Source of the DNA: Flavobacterium sp. JAS
Lineage (GTDB): Bacteria; Bacteroidota; Bacteroidia; Flavobacteriales; Flavobacteriaceae
DNA: 64,000 nt
Direction: 5' to 3'
Assembly (NCBI RefSeq): GCF_020991455.1
Contig: NZ_JAJMOX010000006.1
Location: 248,001 to 312,000 of the forward strand
Shown: one piece after another, positions 8,216-16,171 of the stretch
Layout: every line of letters begins with the position of its first letter
Position numbering within the stretch: the stretch's first letter is position 1
The notes under the pieces: generated by a model
Told to the model about the DNA's origin: nothing
Seen by the model: the letters and a program-made list of their open reading frames with translations, nothing else
Database searches by the model: none
Translations under genes and position numbers: made by a program

Positions 8216-8704
8216 ATGGATTTAAAAGAAATTCAAAACCTAATCAAATTTGTAGCAAATTCGGGAGTTGCAGAGGTAAAGTTAGAAATGGATGATGTGA
8301 AAATCACTATCAGAACAACTTTAGAAGGAAATGTAACTGAAACTACTTATGTACAACAATTACCAGCTCAGGCTGCGTTGCCACAAGCAGTTGCTCCACA
8401 ACAAACTGCTCCGGTTGTTGTAAATGTAAATACTGAAGCATCAGCTCCAGCTGAAGACTCTAAATACATTACTATAAAATCTCCAATCATTGGAACTTTT
8501 TACAGAAAACCATCTCCAGACAAACCGGTTTTCACTGAAGTAGGAAGTACTATTGCAAAAGGTGATGTTCTTTGTGTAATTGAAGCAATGAAATTATTCA
8601 ACGAAATTGAATCAGAAGTTTCAGGTAAAATTGTAAAAATTCTTGTTGACGATATGTCTCCTGTAGAATTTGACCAACCTTTATTCTTAGTTGATCCATC
8701 ATAA
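8216..8704 (+). CDS. accB: Biotin carboxyl carrier protein of acetyl-CoA carboxylase
   Basis: Carries the biotin that shuttles carboxyl groups from AccC to the carboxyltransferase. It has 162 residues: an N-terminal MDLKEIQNLIKFVANSG helix, an Ala/Pro/Gln-rich linker at about residues 48-80, then a biotinyl domain with the attachment Lys126 in CVIEAMKLFNEIE. It is co-oriented with fabH and accC. The accB-accC gap of 110 bases holds a TTAGATT-type repeat. Confidence 0.96.
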   Translation: MDLKEIQNLIKFVANSGVAEVKLEMDDVKITIRTTLEGNVTETTYVQQLPAQAALPQAVAPQQTAPVVVNVNTEASAPAEDSKYITIKSPIIGTFYRKPSPDKPVFTEVGSTIAKGDVLCVIEAMKLFNEIESEVSGKIVKILVDDMSPVEFDQPLFLVDPS

Positions 8705-8814
8705 ATAAATTTAGATTTTAGATTTTAGTTTTTAGATTGGTTCACAATAGAAATTTTGTTAATCATCTAAAATTATCTAATTATCAAATTGTCTAATTAT
8801 CTAATTAAAATAAG
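8705..8814. repeat. TTAGATT-type palindromic spacer between accB and accC
   Basis: The left half repeats TTTAGATTTTAG and the right half repeats ATCTAATTATC, its approximate reverse complement, so the transcript could fold into a long imperfect hairpin. Similar spacers lie at 37676-37791, 44245-44285, 49349-49502 and 53456-53563. Confidence 0.6.
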
Positions 8815-10161
8815 ATGTTTAAAAAAATATTAATTGCGAATAGAGGAGAAATTGCACTTCGTGTAATTCGTACATGTAAGGAAATGGGAATCAAAACTGT
8901 AGCAGTTTACTCTACAGCCGATGCAGAAAGTTTACATGTTAAGTTTGCTGATGAAGCGGTTTGTATTGGTCCCCCTCCAAGTAACTTATCGTATTTGAAA
9001 ATGTCAAATATAATTGCTGCTGCAGAAATTACAAATGCAGACGCAATACATCCAGGTTATGGATTTCTTTCTGAGAATGCTAAATTCTCAAAAATTTGTC
9101 AGGAACACGGAATCAAATTTATTGGTGCCGCTCCTGAAATGATTGATAAAATGGGAGATAAAGCTTCTGCAAAAGCTACAATGAAAGCTGCGGGAGTTCC
9201 ATGTGTACCAGGTTCTGACGGATTATTAGAATCTTTCGAACAAACACAAAAGTTAGCTAAAGAATTTGGTTACCCGGTTATGCTTAAAGCTACCGCTGGT
9301 GGTGGTGGAAAAGGAATGCGTGCTGTATGGAAAGAAGATGAATTATTGAAAGCATGGGAAAGTGCACGTCAGGAAGCTGCCGCTGCATTTGGAAATGACG
9401 GAATGTACATGGAGAAACTTATCGAAGAACCACGTCATATCGAAATTCAGGTTGTTGGAGATTCATACGGAAAAGCATGTCACCTTTCTGAAAGAGATTG
9501 CTCTGTACAACGTCGTCACCAAAAATTGACTGAAGAAACACCTTCACCTTTCATGACTGACGAATTGCGTGCTGCAATGGGAGAAGCTGCTGTAAAAGCT
9601 GCTGAATTCATTAAATACGAAGGAGCTGGAACTGTAGAATTTCTTGTGGATAAACACAGAAACTTCTATTTCATGGAAATGAATACACGTATTCAGGTAG
9701 AGCACCCAATCACAGAACAAGTTATTGATTATGATTTGATTCGTGAGCAAATTATGGTTGCAGCCGGAATTCCAATTTCAGGAAAAAACTATTTGCCACA
9801 ATTACACGCAATCGAATGTCGTATTAATGCCGAAGATCCTTATAATGATTTTCGTCCTTCACCAGGAAAAATTACTACACTTCATATGCCAGGTGGACAC
9901 GGAGTTCGTTTAGATACTCATGTTTATTCAGGATATAGTATTCCGCCAAATTACGATTCAATGATCGCTAAGTTAATTACTACAGCACAATCTCGAGAAG
10001 AGGCTATTAGTAAAATGCGTAGAGCTCTTGATGAATTTGTGATCGAAGGTGTGAAAACTACAATACCTTTCCATAGACAATTAATGGATGATCCAAGATA
10101 TATTGCAGGAGATTATACAACTGCATTTATGGATACTTTTAAAATGAATCCAATAGAATAA
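8815..10161 (+). CDS. accC: Biotin carboxylase subunit of acetyl-CoA carboxylase
   Basis: ATP-dependent carboxylation of biotin on AccB. The 448-residue length matches the stand-alone subunit. The ATP-grasp layout is visible: N-terminal [17 protein letters not shown], the glycine loop [30 protein letters not shown], the catalytic [14 protein letters not shown] and the C-terminal [15 protein letters not shown]. It forms a unit with fabH and accB and ends at a strong terminator. The accA and accD genes are not in the window. Confidence 0.97.
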   Translation: MFKKILIANRGEIALRVIRTCKEMGIKTVAVYSTADAESLHVKFADEAVCIGPPPSNLSYLKMSNIIAAAEITNADAIHPGYGFLSENAKFSKICQEHGIKFIGAAPEMIDKMGDKASAKATMKAAGVPCVPGSDGLLESFEQTQKLAKEFGYPVMLKATAGGGGKGMRAVWKEDELLKAWESARQEAAAAFGNDGMYMEKLIEEPRHIEIQVVGDSYGKACHLSERDCSVQRRHQKLTEETPSPFMTDELRAAMGEAAVKAAEFIKYEGAGTVEFLVDKHRNFYFMEMNTRIQVEHPITEQVIDYDLIREQIMVAAGIPISGKNYLPQLHAIECRINAEDPYNDFRPSPGKITTLHMPGGHGVRLDTHVYSGYSIPPNYDSMIAKLITTAQSREEAISKMRRALDEFVIEGVKTTIPFHRQLMDDPRYIAGDYTTAFMDTFKMNPIE

Positions 10162-10165
10162 TTAT

Positions 10166-10197
10166 AAAAGGCTGTCAATTTTTTGACAGCCTTTTTT
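10166..10197 (+). terminator. Terminator after accC
   Basis: GGCTGTCAA-TTTT-TTGACAGCC followed by T6, starting within 5 bases of the accC stop. Confidence 0.88.
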
Positions 10198-10247
10198 ATT
10201 TCACGCCATATTTTAATTCTACAGGTTTACAATTTTCTTTCAGGTAA

Positions 10248-10299
10248 ACACTTTTATTGTATATTTTTTACACACTTTTCTAAAGGATTATACACTTTT
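10248..10299. repeat. Three ACACTTTT direct repeats upstream of the PepSY-like array
   Basis: Identical octamers start at 10248, 10272 and 10292 (spacing 24 and 20 bases), in the 240-base gap before the first array gene. Spacing near two helical turns suits a tandem binding site on one DNA face. No protein can be assigned from sequence. Confidence 0.4.
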
Positions 10300-10443
10300 T
10301 TACAATTTTAAATTTTAGCATATTTTAGTTAAGGCCTTTAAAAATAAGGGTTTATTAGGTTTAAGAGTTCTTGTTTAGGTAACGGCATAATAATTTCATT
10401 ATCTAAAGCGTAAACAACTATTAAATAATTAAAATATACTATT

Positions 10444-10740
10444 ATGAAAAATTTATTTTTATCAGCCGCAATTGTTTTAGGAGGTTTAACTTCATTTGCT
10501 TCAACTTCTCCAATAACAAACAATATTGTAAAAACTGTAACAGTTTCAGATGAATACACTGAAATTAAATTGGAAGAAATACCAGCTCCAATTACTGAAG
10601 CTTTGAAAAAAGCATATCCAACTGCTGTTGTAACAAAGGCATACAAAAACGAAAAATCAGAATATAAATTAGATGTTACAGTTGGTGACAAAGTAGGAAA
10701 TCTTTTTGCTAACGCAGATGGGACTTGGATTAAAAAATAA
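10444..10740 (+). CDS. Secreted PepSY-like small protein, array member 1
   Basis: A 98-residue protein with a Sec signal peptide (cleavage probably after TSFAS) and one domain built as VPxxVxxALxxAYPxA-xxxKAYxNExxEYKLxV-GD-xxxxxAxADGxWxKK. This resembles the PepSY-like/DUF2874 fold of small Bacteroidetes periplasmic proteins, whose function is not established. It heads a tandem array of five paralogues on one strand. No cysteines or obvious catalytic residues are present. Its first 24 residues are identical to those of member 2, so this is a recent duplication. Nearest context is the two-component pair downstream. Confidence 0.85.
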   Translation: MKNLFLSAAIVLGGLTSFASTSPITNNIVKTVTVSDEYTEIKLEEIPAPITEALKKAYPTAVVTKAYKNEKSEYKLDVTVGDKVGNLFANADGTWIKK

Positions 10741-10812
10741 TCCCGTCGATTCTCGTGAAGATTCAAATTAGCAATATTAGACTCAAATTAAGAATACTAA
10801 AATACAACTATC

Positions 10813-11109
10813 ATGAAAAATTTATTTTTATCAGCCGCAATCGTTTTGGGAGGTTTAACATCATTTGCATCAACTTCTCCAATTTCAAATACAATCGTAA
10901 AAACAATTTCAATTCAGGACGAGTACACTGAAATTAAATTAGAAGAAGTTCCAACTGCAGTAACAGATGCTCTTAAAAAAGCATATCCTGACGCAGTTCT
11001 TTCTAAAGCATTCAAGAATGCTAAATCAGAGTATAAGTTAAGTGTAACAGTAGGAGACAAAGTAGGTTCTCTTTATGCTAACGCTGATGGGTCTTGGGTT
11101 AAAAAATAA
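10813..11109 (+). CDS. Secreted PepSY-like small protein, array member 2
   Basis: 98 residues, the closest paralogue of member 1: identical signal peptide, the same ISIQDEYTEIKLEEVP start of the mature part and the same SLYANADGSWVKK end. The 72-base gap to member 1 has no terminator, so co-transcription is likely. Differences cluster in the surface loops after YPDAV. Same uncertain role. Confidence 0.85.
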   Translation: MKNLFLSAAIVLGGLTSFASTSPISNTIVKTISIQDEYTEIKLEEVPTAVTDALKKAYPDAVLSKAFKNAKSEYKLSVTVGDKVGSLYANADGSWVKK

Positions 11110-11150
11110 TAAGACTAAATAATAAGGACTAACCCTTAAAAACTATTATT

Positions 11151-11441
11151 ATGAAAAAGTTAATCTTATCGGCAGCTATCGTTTTAGGAAGTTTGTCAAT
11201 GCAGGCAGCAAATACTATTGTAACCAACTCAGTGTTGCAATCAGTAAATGCTCAGGATGAATATAAAGAAGTAGATGCTGTTCCGGCAGCGATCAAAACA
11301 GCTCTTGACAATGCTTATCCAGGTGTAAAATTGGAGAAAGCTTATGTAAACGAAAAGAAAGAGTATAAAATTGAAATCGTAGTTCGAGGCGAAAAATCTA
11401 CTGTTTATACAGACGCTTCGGGGAATATTCTTAAGAAATAA
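11151..11441 (+). CDS. Secreted PepSY-like small protein, array member 3
   Basis: 96 residues, the most diverged of the five. The signal is MKKLILSAAIVLGSLSMQA, then VPAAIKTALDNAYPGVKLEKAYVNEKKEY and a basic strand VVRGEKS in place of the acidic VGDK loop. It ends YTDASGNILKK. It begins 41 bases after member 2. Confidence 0.83.
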   Translation: MKKLILSAAIVLGSLSMQAANTIVTNSVLQSVNAQDEYKEVDAVPAAIKTALDNAYPGVKLEKAYVNEKKEYKIEIVVRGEKSTVYTDASGNILKK

Positions 11442-11469
11442 TTTAAACTAACTATAAAAACTATTTATT

Positions 11470-11766
11470 ATGAAAAAAGTAATCTTATCAGCAGCAATCA
11501 TTTTGGGAGGTTTATCAGTTCAGGCTACTACTCCGGCAGTAAAAACTTCAATGACTCAGTCAGTAATCGTTCAGGACGAGTATAAAGAAATTGGTGCAGA
11601 TGCTGTTCCTGCAGCTGTAAAATCGACTATCGAAAAATCTTTTCCAAACACAAAACTTGAAAAAGCGTATAAAAACGATAAAGATCAATACAAACTTGAA
11701 ATTTCAAGTGGAGACAAAAAGTATACTGTATTTACAGATGCTTCAGGAACCATCATTAAAAAATAA
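11470..11766 (+). CDS. Secreted PepSY-like small protein, array member 4
   Basis: 98 residues. The mature part contains DAVPAAVKSTIEKSFPNTKLEKAY, with Ser-Phe-Pro in place of Ala-Tyr-Pro, then DQYKLEISSGDKKYTVFTDASG. Lys-rich throughout. The gap to member 3 is 28 bases and to member 5 is 15 bases. Confidence 0.83.
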   Translation: MKKVILSAAIILGGLSVQATTPAVKTSMTQSVIVQDEYKEIGADAVPAAVKSTIEKSFPNTKLEKAYKNDKDQYKLEISSGDKKYTVFTDASGTIIKK

Positions 11767-11781
11767 TTAAAAAAGAGCACT

Positions 11782-12078
11782 ATGAAAAAGTTAATCTTAT
11801 CAGCAGCGATCGCTCTGGGAAGTTTGTCAATTTACGCAAGTACGCCGGCAACTCCTGAGCAAGCAAAAATGACTGTTTCTATTCAAGCCGAATATACCGA
11901 AGTTAGTGCAGATGCTGTACCCGCTGCTGTAAAAACCGCTTTACAAACTGCTTATCCCGGTGCAAAACTGGACAAAGCGTTTGTTAACGAAAAGAAAGAA
12001 TACAAATTAGAAATATCGGTTGGTGACCAGAAGGCTACTGTATATTCAGATGTCAATGGCAACTGGTTGAAGATATAA
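11782..12078 (+). CDS. Secreted PepSY-like small protein, array member 5
   Basis: 98 residues, last of the array. Signal MKKLILSAAIALGSLSIYAS, then SADAVPAAVKTALQTAYPGAKL and DKAFVNEKKEYKLEISVGDQ. Members 4 and 5 share SADAVPAAVK or GADAVPAAVK, a sub-group distinct from members 1 and 2. A terminator 36 bases downstream closes the unit. Confidence 0.84.
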   Translation: MKKLILSAAIALGSLSIYASTPATPEQAKMTVSIQAEYTEVSADAVPAAVKTALQTAYPGAKLDKAFVNEKKEYKLEISVGDQKATVYSDVNGNWLKI

Positions 12079-12113
12079 TTAGGTGAAATTAGATTTATGT
12101 TTTTGGTAAAAAA

Positions 12114-12143
12114 GAGGTTGCTTATAGCAATCTCTTTTTTTTT
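12114..12143 (+). terminator. Terminator after the five-gene array
   Basis: GAGGTTGCT-TAT-AGCAATCTC (one G-T pair) followed by T9. Confidence 0.85.
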
Positions 12144-12206
12144 GCATAATTTTGTGAAAAGACAATTTTATTAGTATTATTTTAGCAAAAAAGTCCCTAA
12201 AAACAA

Positions 12207-13553
12207 ATGTCAAAGATATTACTGATAGAAGATGATATTTCGTTTTGTAAATTATTAGAAAAATTTCTAGTAAAAAAAGCATACGAAGTAACTATTGCTT
12301 TCTCAGCTACAGAAGCCAAAATAGCAATCAAAAACGAATCGTTTGATTTGATTTTGACAGATCTTCGTTTGCCTGATTCTGATGGTATTGGACTTATGTC
12401 TGAATTTAAAATTTCTCACCCTCATATTCCTGTTATCCTTATGACAGGTTATTCAGATGTTAATACAGCCGTAAAAGCGATCAAGAATGGCGCTGCTGAT
12501 TATATTTCGAAACCCTTCAATCCAGATGAGGTTCTATTGGTAATTACCAATGCTTTGAAAAATTCAGAAGCAGAAGAAGAGATTCCGGTAAAAGAAAAGA
12601 AATCCAATAAAAAACCAGTTGCTACGGAAAATGAATTTGTAAAAGGAATTTCTGTTGCTTCTAAAAAACTTTTAGATCATATTCATTTGGTAAGTCCAAC
12701 GGATATGTCGGTTTTGATTATTGGAGAAAGCGGAACCGGAAAAGAAATTATTGCCAAAAGCATTCACCAGCAAAGTACCAGAAAAAACAATAATTTTATT
12801 GCAGTCGATTGTGGAGCGATTCCCAAGGAATTAGCAGCAAGTGAATTCTTCGGACATTTAAAAGGATCTTTTACAGGTGCAATAAGTGATAAAATGGGTT
12901 ATTTTGAAGCTGCAAATGGCGGAACTATTTTTCTGGATGAAATAGGAAACCTTTCGTATGAAAACCAAATTCAATTATTGAGAGCGCTTCAGGAACGAAA
13001 AATAAAACCCGTTGGAAGTAATAAAGAGATTAACGTCGATATAAGGATCATTACCGCTACAAACGAAGATTTACGTGAAGCAGTAAAAAATGGCGATTTT
13101 AGAGAAGATTTATACCATAGAATCAATGAATTCTCAATCCTTTCACCGTCATTAAAAGATCGTGACGAAGATTTAATGGTTTTTGCCGATTATTTTCTGG
13201 AAAAAGCCAATCAGCAATTAAATAAAGAGATTATTGGATTTTCACCGGAAGTAGTTACAATTTTTCAAAACTACAATTGGCCTGGAAACCTGCGTGAACT
13301 GCAAAATTGTGTCAAACGCTCTACACTTTTGACTCAAGGGAATTACATCGAAAGTGATGTTTTGCCAGCGGAATTTTTTCAGATTCAAAAACAACAAAAT
13401 AACAACGGCAGTTTTTCATTATCAGAAAACGAAAAAGAAGCGATTATTCATGCCTTATCAAAAGCAAAGAATAACAAATCTGAAGCTGCAAAATTGTTGA
13501 AGATTACCAGAAAGACACTTTATAACAAGCTAAAGCAATATAATATAGATTAA
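12207..13553 (+). CDS. NtrC-family sigma-54-dependent response regulator
   Basis: Activates RpoN-dependent promoters when phosphorylated. The 448 residues hold a receiver domain (about 1-120, phospho-acceptor Asp52 in LILTDLRLPDSDG, Lys in SKPFNP), an AAA+ domain (about 145-380, Walker A GESGTGKE, Walker B GGTIFLDEIG) and a Fis-type helix-turn-helix at the end (SEAAKLLKITRKTLYNKL). The sigma-54 contact loop reads GSFTGA, where the usual motif is GAFTGA. That Ser variant is known and compatible with function. A TAATTTTG -7 element lies at 12147-12154. Its stop overlaps the stop of the convergent kinase by 4 bases, and rpoN is at 32 kb. Partner and targets are inferred. Confidence 0.94.
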   Translation: MSKILLIEDDISFCKLLEKFLVKKAYEVTIAFSATEAKIAIKNESFDLILTDLRLPDSDGIGLMSEFKISHPHIPVILMTGYSDVNTAVKAIKNGAADYISKPFNPDEVLLVITNALKNSEAEEEIPVKEKKSNKKPVATENEFVKGISVASKKLLDHIHLVSPTDMSVLIIGESGTGKEIIAKSIHQQSTRKNNNFIAVDCGAIPKELAASEFFGHLKGSFTGAISDKMGYFEAANGGTIFLDEIGNLSYENQIQLLRALQERKIKPVGSNKEINVDIRIITATNEDLREAVKNGDFREDLYHRINEFSILSPSLKDRDEDLMVFADYFLEKANQQLNKEIIGFSPEVVTIFQNYNWPGNLRELQNCVKRSTLLTQGNYIESDVLPAEFFQIQKQQNNNGSFSLSENEKEAIIHALSKAKNNKSEAAKLLKITRKTLYNKLKQYNID

Positions 13554-15991
13554 GCTATTTCCTGTTTTAAGGCTTCGAAAAGCAAGTTAGTTTTTGCTTT
13601 TAAATCTTTAAAAACACTTTTCATTTCAGAAATTTCAAAATCGTTTTGCTCTAGTTTTTTAAGAATATTGCCAATTTCTTGTGCCTCAATTTGTTTGAAC
13701 ATTGGAGCAATTCTATGAGCAATAGATTTAATCTCGTCTCTGTTTTTTTCTTTAATAGCATTTTCAAGAAAAGTCAAATTTTCGGTACTGCTTTCCAGAA
13801 ACGATTTTAAAACTTCTTTTAATGCGGTATTATCGTTGCCTAAAAATTCATTCAGGGTTTTTAAGGAGAACAATTGCAAGGAAGTATTCTCGTCATTTTC
13901 TATAATTTCGGTATTCGGTAATTCGTCGTTTTCAAAAATGTGTCCAATTGTTTCCAATAATACTTTTGGCGAATAAGGTTTCTTCATTACCGTTGTAAAA
14001 CCGGCTTCAGTATAAACCGAAAATTCCAAATCAGTTCTTCCTGTTAAAGCAATTACGGGTTGATTTTTATAAGTTGTATTTTCGGAACTTTTTAATTTTT
14101 CAAGAAATGTAAAACCATCCATTTCCGGCATTTGAATGTCAGTAATTACAAAGTCAAAAGAAGTAGTTTTAATCGCTTCTAAAGCTTTATTCGCACTATT
14201 AAACGATAATACATGATGACCTTCTTGTTTTAAAACACCGCTTGTTAAATTCAAAAGATTGGTATCATCGTCAAGAACAATAAAAGTTTGTTTTTTAATT
14301 TCTCGCGAAATCGGTTTTTTAATTTCTGAAATTAAATTCTGGCTGGTATCAAACAATAAGGGAAGCTGAATCTTAAAAGTACTTCCTTTCCCAAAAATAC
14401 TTTCAAGTTGTAAATTTCCACCTAAAATAGAAATTATTTTCTGGCAGATTGATAATCCTAAACCGGTTCCTCCGTATTTCTTTTCGATGTTTTCATTCGC
14501 CTGAGCAAATTCTTCAAAAACTAATTTCTGATTTACTTTTTCAATTCCAATTCCTGAATCTTCAATTGTAATTGTGAAAAACTGATTGTCTTCAGAGATA
14601 AAAGCGCTGATTCTTATAAAGCCTTCTTCTGTAAACTTATAAGCATTTCCAATAATGTTGCTTAGAATTTGTTTCAATCGAAACGGATCACCAACTATTC
14701 TCGAATTCAGTTTTTCATCGACATTAATAATAAGGTCGATGTTCTTTTGTTTGTAAACCGTTTGAATACTTTTGGCAACTTCTTCAATAATTTCTGGCAA
14801 AAGAAAAGGAACTTTTTCAATAGAAATTTTTCCCGCCTCAATTTGAGAAAAGTCTAGTAAATCCTGGACTAATTGTGTAATATATTCGGAAGAATTTTTG
14901 ATGTTTTTAATAAAATAAGATTGTTTAGTATTCACATCAGAATTGCCTAAAAGTTCGGAATAACCAACAATTGTACTCAACGGCGTTTTTAAATCATGAC
15001 TTACGGTCGAGATCAGTTGTTCGCGGCTTTTAAGCAGGTTTTTAGTTTTGAAATTGGCAATTTCAAGCTGTTTTTTATACAATTGCGATTTAGAATAATC
15101 ACTCACAATTAAAATAGAGAAAAACAAAGTCAGCACTAAACCAATAATAGCCGAAGCTGTCACAATTTCGTTGACTTTTTTAAGAGATTTTTCTTTTAAG
15201 GAATTGTTCTTTATCGAGTTAATGATAATTTCTCTCTCAATAATCCGAAGTACCTTTCGGAGTTGTTCAGAGATTGCAATTTCATTTTTTAATAATTTGT
15301 TTTCCTGGAAATTTAATGACTCTTTTTTCTTTTCGGCACGCATTTTTACAGAGCTCAAAAGTTTTTTAGAATTTGCCAAAATAGAATCAGAAGCTTGTTT
15401 ACTTAATGTATTGGTGCTGTCGTCAGGAATATTTTGATTGAGATAATCAACATATTTCTGAAGGACATTTTTTTGATAACTACCTAATTGGTTTGGGTTT
15501 TTAGTGAAATCCTGAAGTTCTAATTTACGGAGTTTAAACTCCATTTTGGTAATTTCATCAATAGCAGTATTTACTGAAACTTCGTCGTCAGCTTTATTCT
15601 TTATGGTTTTTAATTGCTGAATATTTTTGGTTTTTTCAGACAAATAATAGGTAACACTATCTAATAATGTTTTTTGATATTGGGTCGTAACAATTTGTTT
15701 TAAAGTATCGATTCTGGATTTTAAGGAATCTGTTTCGGTAAGATAACTTTTAAAGTCGCTTTCTGAGTTTGTCTGAATTGTTTTTCGGGCCAGACTCTCT
15801 GTTTTGTAAACATTAGAGAATAATTTACTGACTCTTAAAATTTTGGTTTTTTCGAATGCAATTTTATCTTCTAACTTATTGTAAACTACATTTTCAGAAT
15901 ATAAAAACCATCCCACCGTAACAACCAAAGCCAGTAATGCAACATAGCTGAAGAGGACTTTTAGTGCTGTATAACTTTTTTTGCTCTCCAT
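13550..15991 (-). CDS. Membrane hybrid histidine kinase with receiver and Hpt domains
   Basis: An 813-residue sensor with two membrane helices (about residues 10-30 and 275-297) bracketing a long, Lys/Ser-rich, probably coiled-coil periplasmic sensor. The HisKA box STVSHDLKTPLSTIVG has phospho-His332, and HATPase motifs follow (NAYKFTEEG, DSGIGI, GGTGLGL). A receiver domain carries VITDIQMPEMDG, and the C-terminus is an Hpt-like helical domain around AHRIAPMF. A full His-Asp-His relay suggests it phosphorylates a separate regulator. The convergent NtrC-type gene is the obvious candidate. The overlapping 3' ends (4 bases) without a terminator would let transcripts run antisense into each other. 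Confidence 0.93.
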   Translation of the reverse strand: MESKKSYTALKVLFSYVALLALVVTVGWFLYSENVVYNKLEDKIAFEKTKILRVSKLFSNVYKTESLARKTIQTNSESDFKSYLTETDSLKSRIDTLKQIVTTQYQKTLLDSVTYYLSEKTKNIQQLKTIKNKADDEVSVNTAIDEITKMEFKLRKLELQDFTKNPNQLGSYQKNVLQKYVDYLNQNIPDDSTNTLSKQASDSILANSKKLLSSVKMRAEKKKESLNFQENKLLKNEIAISEQLRKVLRIIEREIIINSIKNNSLKEKSLKKVNEIVTASAIIGLVLTLFFSILIVSDYSKSQLYKKQLEIANFKTKNLLKSREQLISTVSHDLKTPLSTIVGYSELLGNSDVNTKQSYFIKNIKNSSEYITQLVQDLLDFSQIEAGKISIEKVPFLLPEIIEEVAKSIQTVYKQKNIDLIINVDEKLNSRIVGDPFRLKQILSNIIGNAYKFTEEGFIRISAFISEDNQFFTITIEDSGIGIEKVNQKLVFEEFAQANENIEKKYGGTGLGLSICQKIISILGGNLQLESIFGKGSTFKIQLPLLFDTSQNLISEIKKPISREIKKQTFIVLDDDTNLLNLTSGVLKQEGHHVLSFNSANKALEAIKTTSFDFVITDIQMPEMDGFTFLEKLKSSENTTYKNQPVIALTGRTDLEFSVYTEAGFTTVMKKPYSPKVLLETIGHIFENDELPNTEIIENDENTSLQLFSLKTLNEFLGNDNTALKEVLKSFLESSTENLTFLENAIKEKNRDEIKSIAHRIAPMFKQIEAQEIGNILKKLEQNDFEISEMKSVFKDLKAKTNLLFEALKQEIA

Positions 15992-16116
15992 AGATTGTGG
16001 TAGTAGAATTTTGGAAGTTTTTTTAATGAGGAATTCACTGCAATTTATTCAAAAAAAACCGTTTTTAAAAGAGAAAACACGGTTAATCTGTTACATAATT
16101 CGAAGGCCTAAAAAGC

Positions 16117-16155
16117 AAAATAGCCGCAGATTATATAAAATCTACGGCTATTTTT
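16117..16155 (-). terminator. Terminator after the S9 peptidase
   Basis: AAAATAGCCGCAGAT and ATCTACGGCTATTTT pair with one mismatch around a short AT loop. It lies just past the minus-strand stop at 16172. Confidence 0.75.
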
Positions 16156-16171
16156 ATCTTAATTTATTGGA

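Noticed and set aside
10162..10443. A sigma-54 promoter (GG-N10-GC) in front of the PepSY-like array, which would tie it to the NtrC-type regulator.
   Set aside because: I scanned the GG dinucleotides in the gap by eye and none has GC at the right distance. A link through sigma-54 is therefore not supported by sequence.
10338..10766. A 142-codon frame on the minus strand opposite array member 1.
   Set aside because: It overlaps a clear signal-peptide gene on the plus strand, has no family character, and its end lies in a promoter region.
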